A DNA stretch of 64,000 bases from the NCBI GenBank assembly GCA_030737875.1, contig CM060922.1, positions 230,744,335 to 230,808,334 of the forward strand, given 5' to 3'. The position numbers and the translations under genes were made by a program. The notes under the pieces are model-generated. The model was given only the letters and a program-made list of their open reading frames with translations, was not told the origin of the DNA and did not search any database. Source of the DNA: Allium sativum (lineage: Eukaryota > Streptophyta > Magnoliopsida > Asparagales > Amaryllidaceae). Below are positions 21,269-34,995 of this stretch, in pieces; position 1 is the first letter of the stretch, and each line of letters starts with the position of its first letter.

Positions 21269-24200
21269 GTTATTGTCACGACCCAAACTTCCCCGTAAAG
21301 GAAAGCCCAGATTGAGTTGAGAACACGACAAATCAGAACACAAATATAAGAACATTTCATTGCTTATTACAACAATTGCATCAGAGTACAATAATATAAC
21401 AGAGTATGAACAAATAATAATATACATTTGATAAATAACAGAGATTTACAAATTACAATGCAGCGAAAAATAATACAAAACACAACTGAAAGAGATACAC
21501 GGATACAGAGCTTTCCGAATATCATTCCAGTTGTAAACCAGGAACCTATGAATATAATATCTGCAAACCAAAACTACTAGCTGCCCGTGTGGAAAATAAG
21601 GGCACTCAGAGTTTAGGTTCAAACAATAAACTCCAGGTCAGTCATGTGACTGGTGTGAGAACTAAAACAATTATTAAAACTTTACTTTAAAACAAGGTAA
21701 ATCAAGGGACCATGCCGTATAACACGGAATGAGTTACCCCCAAGAATACCAGTACCTAAAACAAACAGCGCAATGCTAAATAAAGAAAAATGAAGCTATT
21801 ATAAGACTCAGTTCCCATCACACAATGCAACGCAAGCCGAAGGATAGAGTTTTTACCTTATAATAGCCAAAATATGCTTGATACTTATAAAACAAAGTCA
21901 TTCGATATTATTACTAGTGTTAATATGTTTCAAAAACAATTTCGATCATAAGTATCAATCTTAGACGGCATAAGTGCCCCATACCACTATGTCGCCATAT
22001 ATAGGTTTACAATCAAAACCGCACGATGACGTATTTGGAAATTGGATTTCTGTCATGAACCAAGGCAAGGGATCGTCCTTACCGCTTCGAGACGCTCTAG
22101 CCCATGTCTCAGGATCAGAGCACGAGTGACCCTTGAATCGTTAGGGCCGGTCCACACGAAGTGGATTAAAATACTTGAACAATGCGTTTCCCCGCCATAT
22201 GGGGCGTCAAACTGGCTGGTATATCTACCAAACTATCCATTGGCCCGTAGTGCCGATATAACCGAGGCGTAAAATGCCAGGGCTTGCAAAACGTTGACAC
22301 CACTCCTAGCTAGAAGGAAACGCATGTCCTCTCTGATGTCCTCTCCCGTTTTTGGTTCACACCGGGGTGTGAGACTCGCGAATTAACGCTCTACACAAAG
22401 CGGCGCTATATTAAATTTATGTTTTGATCATCAACCACAAGACTCTTCTTTTCAACAGAAGCCTTGATCATTTGCATCTCAACATGCCACATAGGCAATT
22501 CACGCTACGCAACTGATGTCTATCAATCACATAGAATGAAATCCGATATCAGACACACAGTCCATTTACAACTTCGTTCTGGATCAGAAAGAAACCGGAG
22601 GCACCTTATTCCTCTCCCATATGTCTAATACAGGAGAGAGGTCCTCGCATATCCGGTAGATCTCCAAGTACGTTTGGACGATCACCACTTATTACCTCGT
22701 CTTGGATGTACAGCCCAATCAAGACACCTGTAATCATCCAAACGATGTGAAGACCTCCGGCCTTCAACCACTGTAATGGCCTGAATTTCCGTACCCTTTG
22801 AGTCGACTAATAACATCACACGTCCAACCCAAATGACATGGAAATACGAATCATTATTAGAAAGAAGTTAGAGGATGAGAAATAGAAGGAAAGAAATATT
22901 AGAATAGAAGAAAACGAAGATCACAACTCACAGCGGAACGAACAAAATATATTAGATAACATAAACTTTTGAAATACAAATCTGTTTGCATATACATACC
23001 ATTATCAGAGTACGCCAATAATTTCTGGAACAGTTATAAACGCCTGTTTCCAGATATACACAGCAGAAAATATGATAGTCTATAGCTAACTATTGAAGCC
23101 TCCTGCTTCGATCTCCTCCAAGTGAATCTGAAAAATCCCGACTACTTGACTGCCCGTACAAATTTGGGCACCTAAGAGTTTAGGGAAAACAAAACAAAAT
23201 AAACTCTGGGTCAGTCATGGGACGGGTGTGAGTAAAGTCCAACCATTTGTTTAACTTTCAAAATTATTTCGAAAGAAAAGATAATCGTAAGACCGATCCA
23301 CACATAAACACGGATGGTTTTTACCTTACGATAACCAAAAAAAAAAATTATCTGGTGATATTATAATAATGTCTACATCAAATAAATATAAATCTAGTGG
23401 AACGCTTGCATCTCACGCTCCATATGTAATATAAAATCAAAAACCGCAGGGCGCTTATTGGAGATTGGATTTCCAACATGACAAGGTATGGGACCACCTG
23501 CCGATAGTGTATCTCTAGAGATGAATACACTGGGTTCAACAAGAACGTCTTGCAACCCGGCCCTCGCATGACCGACCACTCATTTCGCTTGAGTGTATCG
23601 AATGTATATCACCAACGATTGGGATCAGCAACCGTTTCCCGAAAGGGACAGCATCGATAGATTAAAGAAACAAATGGAATTTCTCTATATATGTGATTAT
23701 ACATCCTAATGGGTGCGACCCACATAGCCATGCTGCCTGCCCGATTTTTGTCATTTCCCGATTGTGAGGCTCGAGGTTTGAATTATCTTCCAGAACATCT
23801 GGTCACCATTCACTTTGAATGCCACACCGTCAGATCCATCGGAAATCACTAATTGGTTCCCACAAAAATACTCAGATTGTTAGACTAAAGAAGTTTCCCT
23901 TCTATGTCATCAACTTCGTACGTTTGAAGGAATCAACGTACGTAACCCCTTTGGAAATACTTTGTTAGACACTCGTCCATACAAGTTGTCCTGGGTCTGG
24001 ACAAACCGAAGGCACTATTCCATAAATCCATGTTGGGATTTCTACCTAGCATTAACAGAACAGCCCTTGCACTTTACTCCGTCTTCATTATCTTCAACAT
24101 AAGTTGATTTGCAACGCTTATGCCAATACGGAGTGGTTTTCAGATAATGGATCTGATCCCGGTCTCTTCGTACTAACAACGGAGGTATAAAATAAATCAA

Positions 24201-24705
24201 AACTTTGATAGTCGGTGATTTAACTATCAAAGAAACATCCATACAATCAACGGTCCTATTTCCAATTGGAAATTCTCCCGATCAAACATCAGACAACACT
24301 GGTCCCTTATAAATCAATTCCTTATTAATTTATAACTTACAATTCCTGTCTCTTAATTCCTCGTTGACAATTCATTTCATTTTCTATGTGTAGAAAATAT
24401 CTCTTATTTTATTTGGGGAAAACTATTCAAATTAACGCGATGTTATAAACATCGTTATTATAACTCAACCCACTAATCAGTTATTAGCTAACCATATTGC
24501 TTAACCCAGCTTCACCATCGAACCTTAACCATTCCTCCATCGATCACGAAGTCAACCAAGTTAGGTATACTTACCTCTCAGACCTTAATTGAACCACATT
24601 CTCAACTTTGAAATAGTCAAAACTCACACCTTTAAACAGAACATCGCTTACGCGACTCTCGGATTCGATCTAAGAACACACTTCCTTTGTAGAAAAATAT
24701 GGATT

Positions 24706-24960
24706 ATAACAGTAGCGTTACAATCACTGTTTCCGAATATTTGATTTATAAAACATTGCTTTTATCAATAGCGTTACAACCGCTGTCTAGAATTATAGAA
24801 CATTTATTATAGCAATAGCGTTCAGATCGCTGTTAAGATTTACAAAACATCTTTTAAAACAGCAGCTTTAAAATCGCTGTCTAAAATTTACCAACACTTA
24901 TTATAACAGTAGTGTTAAAATCGCTATCTAGGATTTACCAAACATTTATTACAATTTATA
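24706..24960. repeat. tandem array of imperfect palindromes in the LARD LTR
   Basis: Five units about 46-57 bp apart (starting near 24711, 24768, 24814, 24861, 24907) each contain an AGCGTTAAAATCGCT-type palindrome between AT-rich spacers. The same array is present in the other LTR near 36464-36715. On the minus strand it lies downstream of the TATA box and so would be transcribed. Confidence 0.85.
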
Positions 24961-26215
24961 TTCCAAATGTTGGAATAAAACTCATCGTTTTCATTTTAAA
25001 CGATTATCCATTTCCCTTATTCACATTCCAATTCGATTTCATAATTCAAATCTAAATTTCTTTTAGATACCTCGTTTGCAACATATTTGCTTTAACCATT
25101 ATTCACTTTAACCGGTAATACATCAAATCCATTTGATTTTTATCATTTCAAGTCCAATTTCATCTATAACTTCTATTAAAATTTGTTCATAGAAAATCTC
25201 ATTTCTAGGTCCTAAATATTTATAATATCGTTAACAATTTCTTTTATAACTGCAAAGATTAAAACTAATTTACAAATAACGATTTCAAAACCTTTACCAC
25301 TTTTCAATTTATCCCAGTATAAATTCTTCATTAAATTTTAAAACGTTGAATCATAATTTGATCCTCTCAGTTAATTGGTAAAAACAAATTTCTATTTAAA
25401 ATCTATTCTTAAAACCTTATAACGATTTTACATTCAATAAATAAATACCGATTACATGTCAAATACTAGTTTCCAATAATAAATTTTTCCCTTCTTCCAT
25501 AATTATCGTTCATAACTTTAACAAGTTTCCTACCTTCAAATCTATTTGAAATTCTATTTCTAATTTTGAAAATAAATTTTCTTTTTAAATTTCTTTCCTA
25601 CGTTTGAAAATACTTCATGGTATTAAACACCAAAATTATAGGGCCAGTGTAATTCATCACAACAAAATTAATCACAATATATGTGTATCACAACATATAT
25701 CATGATAAAGAATAAACAGTAATAGAAATGTTGAGGAATCCAGCTGGATTCCTCCGACCTGTTTCCCTGCATCCACAGATGTTAACCACATCAATTATAT
25801 TATTTCACATCAATATGAAATATCAGAACTAATAATCGATCAACGATGTAATCATATCAACCAATTTTATCAACTATTCAACCAAGCAACCATCACACAG
25901 TATAAAATAAATTTAAAAACTCGGTTAAATATATATATATATATATAATGAGCAGAGTTAGTGAGTTTACTCACCTCGTACTGCAGTTGACGGTTCTGCT
26001 TTTTGTTTCATTTAAAATCGAACGAGCGTGTCATTCTACTGCTAAATTTCAATAACCCCACTCTTGGTTACACTAGTTCTATAATGTAGGTTTCTTCATT
26101 GTGATTCTGACGTGATCGTTTTTATCAGAATCTGGTATGTATAAGATACATACGTTACAATATTATGATAATGATAATTAAATATTTTATAGTTAAATCT
26201 TTATTTTAATTCAAT

Positions 26216-26419
26216 ATGAGTGCACCTTACCAAATAGCTAATGCGTTGACTAAAGTATTACCGGTCAATGACTTCGTATGGTTTCGGGATGGCCTGAAAG
26301 TGGAGCATGTCAGTTACCGACACATCTCAAAACAACAACAATGTAAGTTGGAACAAATCTATTATGGACTATTAACTCAAACCGGTAGGAAATTAAAGAT
26401 CAAGTTAAATGAAGCCTAA
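26216..26419 (+). pseudogene. possible Copia RNase H tail embedded in the LARD LTR
   Basis: The plus frame reads MSAPYQIANALTKVLPVNDF then VWFRDGLKVE. This resembles the C-terminus of Copia RNase H (YVSA-QIADALTK-LP-D-F---R--L-V). It is opposite in orientation to the LARD and appears again in the second LTR at about 37967, with a stop in the middle. It is therefore a piece of another element fixed in this LTR family before this copy inserted. The match is short. Confidence 0.42.
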
Positions 26420-26823
26420 CTTATATCTAAACATTTTTTTGGCCTAAATACAAAAATGGGTCATCTTCTTGTTCTCCGTGTTGCTTTAGATTAAACGTTT
26501 TTTTCTTTTAAATAATAATAAAAACATTATATTGACTAATTAAATATGTTACCACGTCATCTTCTTCCCCCTTCAGTAACATCGTTCCTCTGAAATGTTA
26601 ACTTCCCTTGCCAATGCATTTTCCAGATCTCCAGCCTTTACTTTTTGAACCCATGAAAAAAAACATCCCAATTCTTAACTCATAAATATGTTTGATCTAC
26701 TTCTTAATCCACTCTCATACCACTAATCTTTCTTCCTCTATACCTCCTGTAACCCGCTACTCCATAGCCGAACTTCCTAGAATCCAATATCCCTCCTTTC
26801 TCGTTTTTCACCAAACCACCGTC

Positions 26824-27410
26824 CTATGTGAAATCAACACCATAAAATAAACCCCATACTCCACCACAAAACAAATCTCCCATAGTAATGGTGAACTCTG
26901 CCGACACTTTCCCTTTTGCATACAGTATTTCACAAACAAACCGCACCACTCCAAACTCCTTCTCGAGTTTCACCGAACTGCCATCATCCCCTACAGCTCG
27001 CATCACTCCCCCTCTGTTTGATTTTCAGACCCTCTGTGCTGCTATAGTGGTGAGTCGTAGTGAACGATACCATCCCCCTGACATTAGCCTCATAATGAAA
27101 CGTGACTTCATCATCACAGCCACATGGTTGGCCTTCCTCCAGAAACACGGCTCCACTACAGAACACCTCGTTGCTCCCTCCTTCCACCATGCACTGCTTC
27201 CACTAACTCGCAATCAATAGGACCACCGTGCAGTAACTCAATGCGACATTTGGGGAACTCGCCACCGTCAACGGAAGGAACCGAAGCACACAGGCCTTGG
27301 GCCAAAGACAGAGCTCGCGAGCTAAACCAAGATGCTTCAGATCCAATCGCCAAACTAAGGGAGGAGGAGGAGATCGAATGGATTTCGTGGTGGAAGATGG
27401 TGCCGATCAA
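26824..27410 (-). other. leader region of the LARD LTR with small ORFs
   Basis: Downstream of the minus-strand TATA, small overlapping frames (60-84 codons) are present. One 60-codon frame beginning MMRAVGDDGSSVKLEKEFG is kept in both LTRs (26824-27006 and 38573-38755) with few changes. No family is recognised. The region is less AT-rich than the rest of the LTR and could be captured sequence or a 5' leader. Confidence 0.4.
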
Positions 27411-28760
27411 GGAGTAGTAGAAAACTGAGTATAAGAGCTATGAAATTGAAATGAGCATGCCTTAAATAGAAGAGGAAACAGGACGAGTCGTTTCATGGAG
27501 CTCACGTGATCAGCATGGTTTGCGTGGCTTGCACGGTATGAAGTTTGCTTGATTAGCACGGGTACACAGCTTGGTACGCACGAAACTGAAAGTGGTTGGA
27601 TAACACTCTGCTCTATGACTTGGAGGGCACGGTTCTAATGGTTTGGCAAACACGAATTGAAATAGTTGGCAGGCATACTATTGAAATGTACTAAGGGTAG
27701 AGTATAGTTTTTTCCCTTTTATTTTATTTTAGTTCATAGTTGTATTTTATTAGTTCTTTCCAAGCGGGTCTTCTGAGAGCCTTCCTTAATGTGTTGGATA
27801 TTTATTTGTTTTCAGAATGGACTTTCTTCATTTTATATACATACGGTTAACAGTTCGCTTGGCACCAATATAACAGAGCCACTAAACGTTTACAGAAAAC
27901 AATATCATGTCCGTGACTCAATCGTATTCTTAACGTTAATGAAATGAATAATATCGGTATTTAGTGGTCAATACGAAGCCCACTAGCTCCCTACCTGATT
28001 TGTTTGGTTCTTCGATGAAGAAACAATTTGAAGTATTATTTGTTTTAAATACACGTTCTTTATTGGGTTTTATATATATCATTTCTCCTTTCATGTATAT
28101 TCAGGTACAGGTTGACTGTTATGTTGGGTACATAAGGTTTTCGTCCATGTCCGAACTGCTACAGACAGAATTAAGAGTACGATCGTGTCCAGCGAGGTAC
28201 CACGATCCTAAAATTATAATAATATCGGTAGTTTAACTTATACTATGAAACCCCAAAATATATAGGGTGCAAAATACTCCAAATAAAAAGTTGTGTATTA
28301 AATTAATTAAAAATTTCAGTAAAATTCTAAAAATTAAATTATAACTACGCTTCAAAAGAACCTTGTCCAAATTCAAGACCGATATTTAAATATATTTAAA
28401 TAACCGTTATGGCCTATATACGATTTTACAGTGACTATTTGAAAATTTGATTTGGACGTAACTCACAATTTATAAAACGAAATCTCGATTTTTCACTTCC
28501 ATTGGAAAGATACAGTTCAATAGATTCAAACGTTTCTTGTTTTAAAGAAATCCGACTTATAACAAATCATGTATACTCAGTTGGAGTTTAAATCGTAAAT
28601 TACGAACTATTGCGACTGTTTCGAGCTCAATTTAAATATAATTATAAATTATACGTTAAAATATCGTTTTATTAAACAAATTCTGATATATAATTCAAAT
28701 AAAATATTGAAAACAAATTTAAATATTCAGATTCAACCTCTGAAAATCCGGGTCGTTACA

Positions 28761-30366
28761 TTCCTTCCCCCTTAAAATAATTTCGTCCTCGAAATTGCTA
28801 AGGTAGGAAAAGATGTTACATACCCTATTAACTAGGTCCAAAAATCATTTTTGTTTCTGTTTCAATCGAACGAAATTTTTTCAATTAAAATATTAATTTA
28901 TTCTTGCTAACGAGAATTTTCGAGAATTCTGAAAATTTTCTAACACTTTAAATTCTGAAAAATTTCGGTAGCATCTCCTCTGCACGGCTCAATCGGTACA
29001 ACCACAACTCATCTTTCTAGACTTTCTCCAATCCAAAAGAAAATCAAAAAGCCAAGTGGCTTGCCCCATTGGCTCATAAAAACATCAAACCAAAGTAATA
29101 TTGTAAACATGTACCTTTTTGTCGGGCATAATTCTATCTTTTGCACTTGCTTCCATTCAATATCTGCTCAGCATACATATATCCATTTCCGACTGGTTTC
29201 AAATCAATCGAACCTTCGGTCTTTAACTTTCTGATTTGTTCACTTCTATTCACTAATCCAAACTGAGTTCTGTTTTCAACCCTCTTATTCTGCTTGAGTT
29301 CAATTCCATCACAGTTTAATTCCAAATACGACGTCCATTATATATTTAATTTGTTTATATACAGGTCGAATTCATATTAATAATTCGAATCCCAACGTTT
29401 CTCCTTATTTAATTTCATTCGTAGTTATGTTTAATCCAATCCAATTTTGTTTAACTTAAGTTAAGTTAAACTTCAATTCATTTAATATATTTTTACCATT
29501 TCAATCTATTCAACTTATACAAGTCAAAATTTTATTTCAGAATTCAAATTTCTGGGTTTTATTTCAAATTCGCTTGAAATAATATAGATACATATATCCA
29601 TAACCATTTACAAATCCAAAACCGTTGAATTTAGAAATAACTTGTTTTTTTTCAAACAAATTTTCCATTATCGAACTATTATGGTAGCAATCCGTCACTC
29701 AGAAACTAGAAAATGAATACTGATAATGTCGCGACCTATCATCTGAATTATTTTCTTTCCACTGAAGAGATTTCAATGCTTAATCACTTTCAAAATCCAT
29801 TTAAAACCATCCTTATTCAGAAATTCTTTTAAAGTTATGTAATATTACTTTATAATATTTCAGAAAATATTTCGAATACTCCGGGATTTAAATTCCAAAT
29901 TCTGGTTTTGAATTTAATTTCAGTTCACCTTATTTATGTATATTTTCCATATACAAGTTATATTTGGTTATATATATCCATTTCAATATCTTATAATTCC
30001 ATTTGATTGTATGAATAACCAACACATTCATACATAATAATTCAAAAATTATTCCTTTTATATCAAAATAATTTTAGGTAAAATTTTTTCATTTACCCAA
30101 TTTCAAAACAATACTACGTCGAACTGTTCTATTCGAGAGTTTAGAAACACCTATCGATACAGTTGTACTTCATGTATCGACCAGAATTCATAAACCATTC
30201 AACAAACCAGTCAACACAATATAAAACGAATTTTTATATCCAATCTACAAATATGCTCTCTCATATATATACACTCAAACTCAATCTAGGGTATTACTAA
30301 TCCCATCTCTATTGAGTCACGCCACAGAGCCAAGGTTATCACTCAACCTTCAGCTCTGATACCAAC
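28761..30366 (-). other. LARD internal domain, non-coding
   Basis: 1606 bp from the purine tract TAAGGGGGAAGGAA (minus strand, 28761-28774) to the PBS TGGTATCAGAGCTG (30351-30364). The longest frame is a 63-codon minus ORF without motifs. No gag, protease, RT or integrase motif was found in any frame. Confidence 0.88.
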
Positions 30367-32134
30367 TGTAATGGCCCGAATTTCCGTACCCTTTGAGTCG
30401 ACTAATAACACCACACGTCCAACCCAAATGACACGGAAATACGAATCATTATTAGAAAGAAGTTAGAGGATGAGAAATAGAAAGAAAGAAATATTAGAAT
30501 AGAAGAAAACGAAGATCACAACTCACAGCGGAACGAACAAAATATATTAGATAACATAAACTTTTGAAATACAAATATGTTTGCATATACATACCATTAT
30601 CAGAGTACGCCAATAATTTCTGGAACAGTTATAAACGCTTGTTTCCAGATATACACAGCAGAAAATATGATAGTCTATAGCCAACTGATGAAGCCTCCTG
30701 CTTCGATCTCCTCCAAGTGAATCTGAAAAATCCCGACTACTTGATTGCCCATACAAATTTGGGCATCCAAGAGTTTAGGGAAAACAAAACAAACTCCGGG
30801 TCAGTCATGGGACTGGTGTGAGTAAACTCCAACCATTTGTTTAACTTTCAAAATTCTTTCGAAAGAAAAGATAATCGTAAGACCAATCCACACATAAACA
30901 TGGATGGTTTTTACCTTACGATAACCCAGAAAAAAAAATTTGATATCCAAATCTGTTGATATTATAATAATGTCTACATCAAATAAATGTAAATCTAGCG
31001 GAACGCTTGCATCTCACGCTCCATATATAATATAAAATCAAAAACCGCAGGGCGCTTATTGGAGATTGGATTTCCAACATGACAAGGTATGGGACCACCT
31101 GCCGATAGTGTATCTCTAGAGACGAATACACTGGGTTCAACAAGAACGTCTTGCAACCCGACCCTCACATGACCGACCACTCATTTCGCTTGAGTGTATC
31201 GAATGTATATCACCAATGGTTGGGATCAGCAACCGTTTCCCGAAAGGGACAACATCGATAGATTAAAGAAACAAATGGAATTTCTCTAGATAGGTGATTA
31301 TACATCCTAATGGGTGCGACCCTTATAGCCATGCTGCCTGCCCGATTTTTATCATTTCCCTGTTGTGAGGCTTGAGGTTTGAATTATCTTCCAAAACATC
31401 TGGTCACCATTCACTTTGAATGCCACACCGTCAAATCCATCGGAAATCACTAATTGGTTCCCACAAAAATACTCAGATTGTTAGGCTAAAGAAGTTTCCC
31501 TTCTATGCCATCAACTTCGTACGTTTGATGGAATCAATGTACATAACCCCCTTAGAAATACTTTGTCAGACACTCGTCCATACAAGTTGTCCTGGGTCTG
31601 GACCAACCGAAGGCACTGTTCTATAAATCCATCTTGGGCAATTTCTACCTAGCATTAACAGAACAGCCCTTGCACTTTACTCCATCTTCATTATCTTCAG
31701 CATAAGTTGATTTGCAACGCTTATGCCAATACGGAGTGGTTTTCAGATAATGGATCTGATCCCGGTCTCTCCGTACTAACAACGGAGGTATAAAATAAAT
31801 CAAAACTTTGATGGTCGGTGATTTAACTATCAAAGAAACATCCATACAATCAACGGTCCTATTTCCAATTGGAAATTCTACCGATCAAACATCAGACAAC
31901 ACTGGCCCCTTTTAAATCAATTCCTTATTAATTTATCACTTACAATTCCTGTCTCTTAATTCCTCGTTGACAATTCATTTCATTTTCTATATGTAGAAAA
32001 TATCTCTTATTTTATTTGGGGAAAACATTTCAAATTAACGCGATTTTATGAACATCGTTATTATAACTCAACCCACTAATCAGTTATTAGCTAACCATAT
32101 TGCTTAACCCAGCTTCACCATCGAACCTTAACCA

Positions 32135-33424
32135 TGAAAGAGGCTATGTGGCGGTAGGATCGTATAGAATGGAGTATAGGATATAATATCTATATAGCAG
32201 AGTAGAAAGCAGTAAATCACACAGTCGATTTATACTGGTTCGGACCACTGTCCTACGTCCAGTCCCAGACTCAATTCTGGTATTTCACTAACACTAAAAC
32301 CCTCACTTCACAAGGAGGAATAGGTTCACAATTACTCGAACCACTGAAAGGGATTTCTTGCCTCAACCACTGAAGAGGTCTTCACTATTACAAAGGTTTT
32401 TGACTTTTGAATGTGTTCCAAACAACACTGCGTAGTCACAATATAGTACAACACTCCTATAGCCCTCACAAATAGTATTTTAGTGGATGTGCAAAGGGTA
32501 GGATTAATATTAAATTGATTATGAAGGATAGGAATGAAAATAATCGATCGCTTTGATAGAATTTGAGAAAATAATAGTTGTAGAGCAATTTTAGAGCAAA
32601 ATCAATAAATTTGATCAAAGTAATTCTTGTAAAATAAATGGAGATGTTTGGGGCTAATATAATGATAAGGGGATGTCATTAGAATAGTCACAACCCTTCT
32701 GAAAGATCAAAAAACTGAAAAGATTTGGTGAAAAACGAAGTGTCCTTGCATAAAATATAGTCGTTATTTACAGCACTTAAGACAGCACTGAACAGTAGCG
32801 TTTGGCCCAAAAACGCTATCATATGTCTATTCAAAATATAGCCGTTATATCCTTTCATAGCGTTTCGTAATATAGCCGTTATAACCTTTAGGAGCGTTTC
32901 TGGACAAAATGCTACCGTTTTCTGCTGCGAAATATTATACAAAAACAGCCTTCTATATTCATCATTTTTTTTGACTTTTTTTTATCGTTTTCCTTGCAAT
33001 AAAAAATTCAAAAAATTTATGAAAAATGCTTTATGATATATTAGATGTTATGTAGAGATTTTAGGTGATTTGAAGTTAATTTGCGGGGCTTTAACAATTC
33101 TAGACTATAATGACTTTATGTACACTCAACTTATGATATGCATTCTTCTGAAGCTCTTGAGTCTGTTTCTTCTTGTCTTCTTCCATCATTAGAGTCCAAA
33201 TAGATTTTCAATCACCATAATAGATATTTAAATGCTTGAACACTACATAATTGATTAGCATCCTTCATGTATACGCTTTTATCCTCTTTTGTACTGTGTA
33301 TCTTCATGTTGAACTTATTTTCTTTTCTCTTTTTGATACCCATGTACCTGCAAGTTAGCTCAGAAGTTCTTTGATATAATTGTATAGTTGTTGTCTTCAA
33401 AATCCAACAATAGAGTTTCTAACA
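32135..33424 (-). repeat. 3' LTR of the gag-only Copia-type element (1290 bp)
   Basis: It contains the same U3 motif repeats (ATATAGCCGTTAT and TAGCGTTT alternating, 32755-32925) as its partner. The TATA position near 32656 is degenerate compared with the partner. Confidence 0.92.
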
Positions 33425-33798
33425 TTCTCCCCCTTTTTGATGATGGCAACTATACAACTTAAAAATATATTCTTTCTATAACATCTTCCTCTTAGTATAA
33501 TATCTCCCTCTATCAATATGCACATGAATTTCTCCCCCTTTGTCATTATCAAAAAGAATGATGGAATGTAATACATATCGTCGTCTTCTCTTTATTTTCT
33601 TCCCCTGAATGTGCGATATATGAATATTTCTCCCCCTAGGTATGTGACTATTATTTTCCCAAATTCCCTGATTTAGCTTTGAGCTCAGTTTTCAAAGATA
33701 TTAGAGATACCGAAATACCATCCTTTTTGTTGCGGTGTACCTGCAACAAATATTATATATATACTTTGGTACCCACTTTCTCTGTTAGGGTCCAGGGG

Positions 33799-34944
33799 TT
33801 AGAGAGAAGGTAACCATACCCACAAGGGTTTAATGGTACCTTTGAAAATGAAGTTTTTATTTTTAACTACTGAATCAAAATAATCATCAATATATTTTTC
33901 TCTGTTTTTCCAATTTACAGGAACCCAAATACTTAGATAATTTCTATTAATATTTCCTTTTGTACTTCTATTATAAATGTTTCTAGGCATAGAAGCATTT
34001 GAATTTCTATAGAAATTTGATCTTCGAGTTACACGTTCTTTAGTACTAGCAGTTAAATTTTTGTAATACATGAAAGCATATCTAGTACTAGTTCTATGAT
34101 TAGTTTTATTATACCCGAAGCCACTTTTATCGTGTAAAGGTCTAGAGCAAGATAAAATATCATTTAAATCATTTTGACCTTTATTAAATTTTGCGAACTT
34201 ATTTGTACATTTTTCAAATTTGATTTCAAAGTCGCGATTGAAATTTTCAAAAGAAGTCTTGCAATCTTTTAAACCAATTTTCTCATTTAATTCAGAATTC
34301 TCCCTTTTTAAAGTACTATTTTCGAGACGACAAATTTGAGATTCTGAATTAACTAAAGAAGAGTGTAATTTTTCAAAATTTTCATTCGAATCAGACGTTT
34401 CATTTTGCAAAGTATTATTATTAACCTTTAAAAACTCATATTCTTTAGATAATTCTAAATTCTTTTCAGTTAAAGCTTCATTCTCTTTTTCAAGAGATGA
34501 AACTAAAGAATTAGAATTATTCAAAGAATCTTCTAATGATTCATTTCTATTTTTCAGGAGATTGATTTCCTTTAAAAGAACATTGTTTTTATCTTCTAGT
34601 CACTCATTTTCTTTTTAAAAGAAATCTTTTTGAAAAACAAGCTCTTCTAAGGTATTTTCAAAACATTTGGCTTGTTTGACTAAAAAATTGTTTTCTTCTT
34701 TTAATTTGGAATTTTCTTGCTCAGAATTTTTAGACTTGGCTAAAATAATTGCATTAAGTTTACCCAAACTTTTAAAATATTTTAATAATTTTTCGTGGTC
34801 TAATAAAAGATCTTTATATAATGAATCCTCATATACCGATTGTGATCTCACTTTAGCCATTAAACATTTTCTCTCTTGCTCCGTTGCTTCTGCTTTGTTG
34901 TTCTTCCACTTTCTAATGCCTTTACCAGATTTCTTTATTGCCAT
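33799..34944 (-). pseudogene. gag-like coiled-coil protein, two in-frame stops
   Basis: Frames 34944-34615 (109 codons, MAIKKSGKGIRKWKNNK) and 34524-33799 (241 codons) lie in the same reading frame. Two stops near 34617 and 34605 separate them, and the intervening codons keep the same Glu/Lys/Asn-rich character. An ECLMA-like block (ERKCLMAKVRSQ) followed by long heptad-type helices (NSLVSSLEKENEALTEKNLE) resembles the C-terminal gag half of SIRE/Maximus-type Copia elements. The expected CCHC knuckle is not seen. The tail has WVPVNW and WVWLPSL, like the WVPK motif after that knuckle. There is no protease, integrase or RT downstream. Confidence 0.72.
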
Positions 34945-34995
34945 TTATTCTAGGATGTTGTTACGATCTCTAGAATACCAAGCTCCGATACCAAT

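Larger units (their letters stand above)
22772..28760 (-). repeat. LARD 3' LTR (5989 bp)
   Basis: The uninterrupted LTR copy. Its minus-strand TATA-like box (TCTATTTAAG, 27471-27480) lies about 1.3 kb from its start. The copy shows the intact pre-insertion site (CTTAACCATTCC near 24525) corresponding to the nested element in the other LTR. Confidence 0.94.

Noticed and set aside
22042..22272. 76-codon plus-strand frame, with parallels at 52283-52477
   Set aside because: Both are the conserved 3' part of the same LTR family read on opposite strands, and the frame is not conserved as protein.
29134..29325. 63-codon minus frame in the LARD interior
   Set aside because: It shows no gag, RT or zinc-finger motif and is too short to support a gene call.
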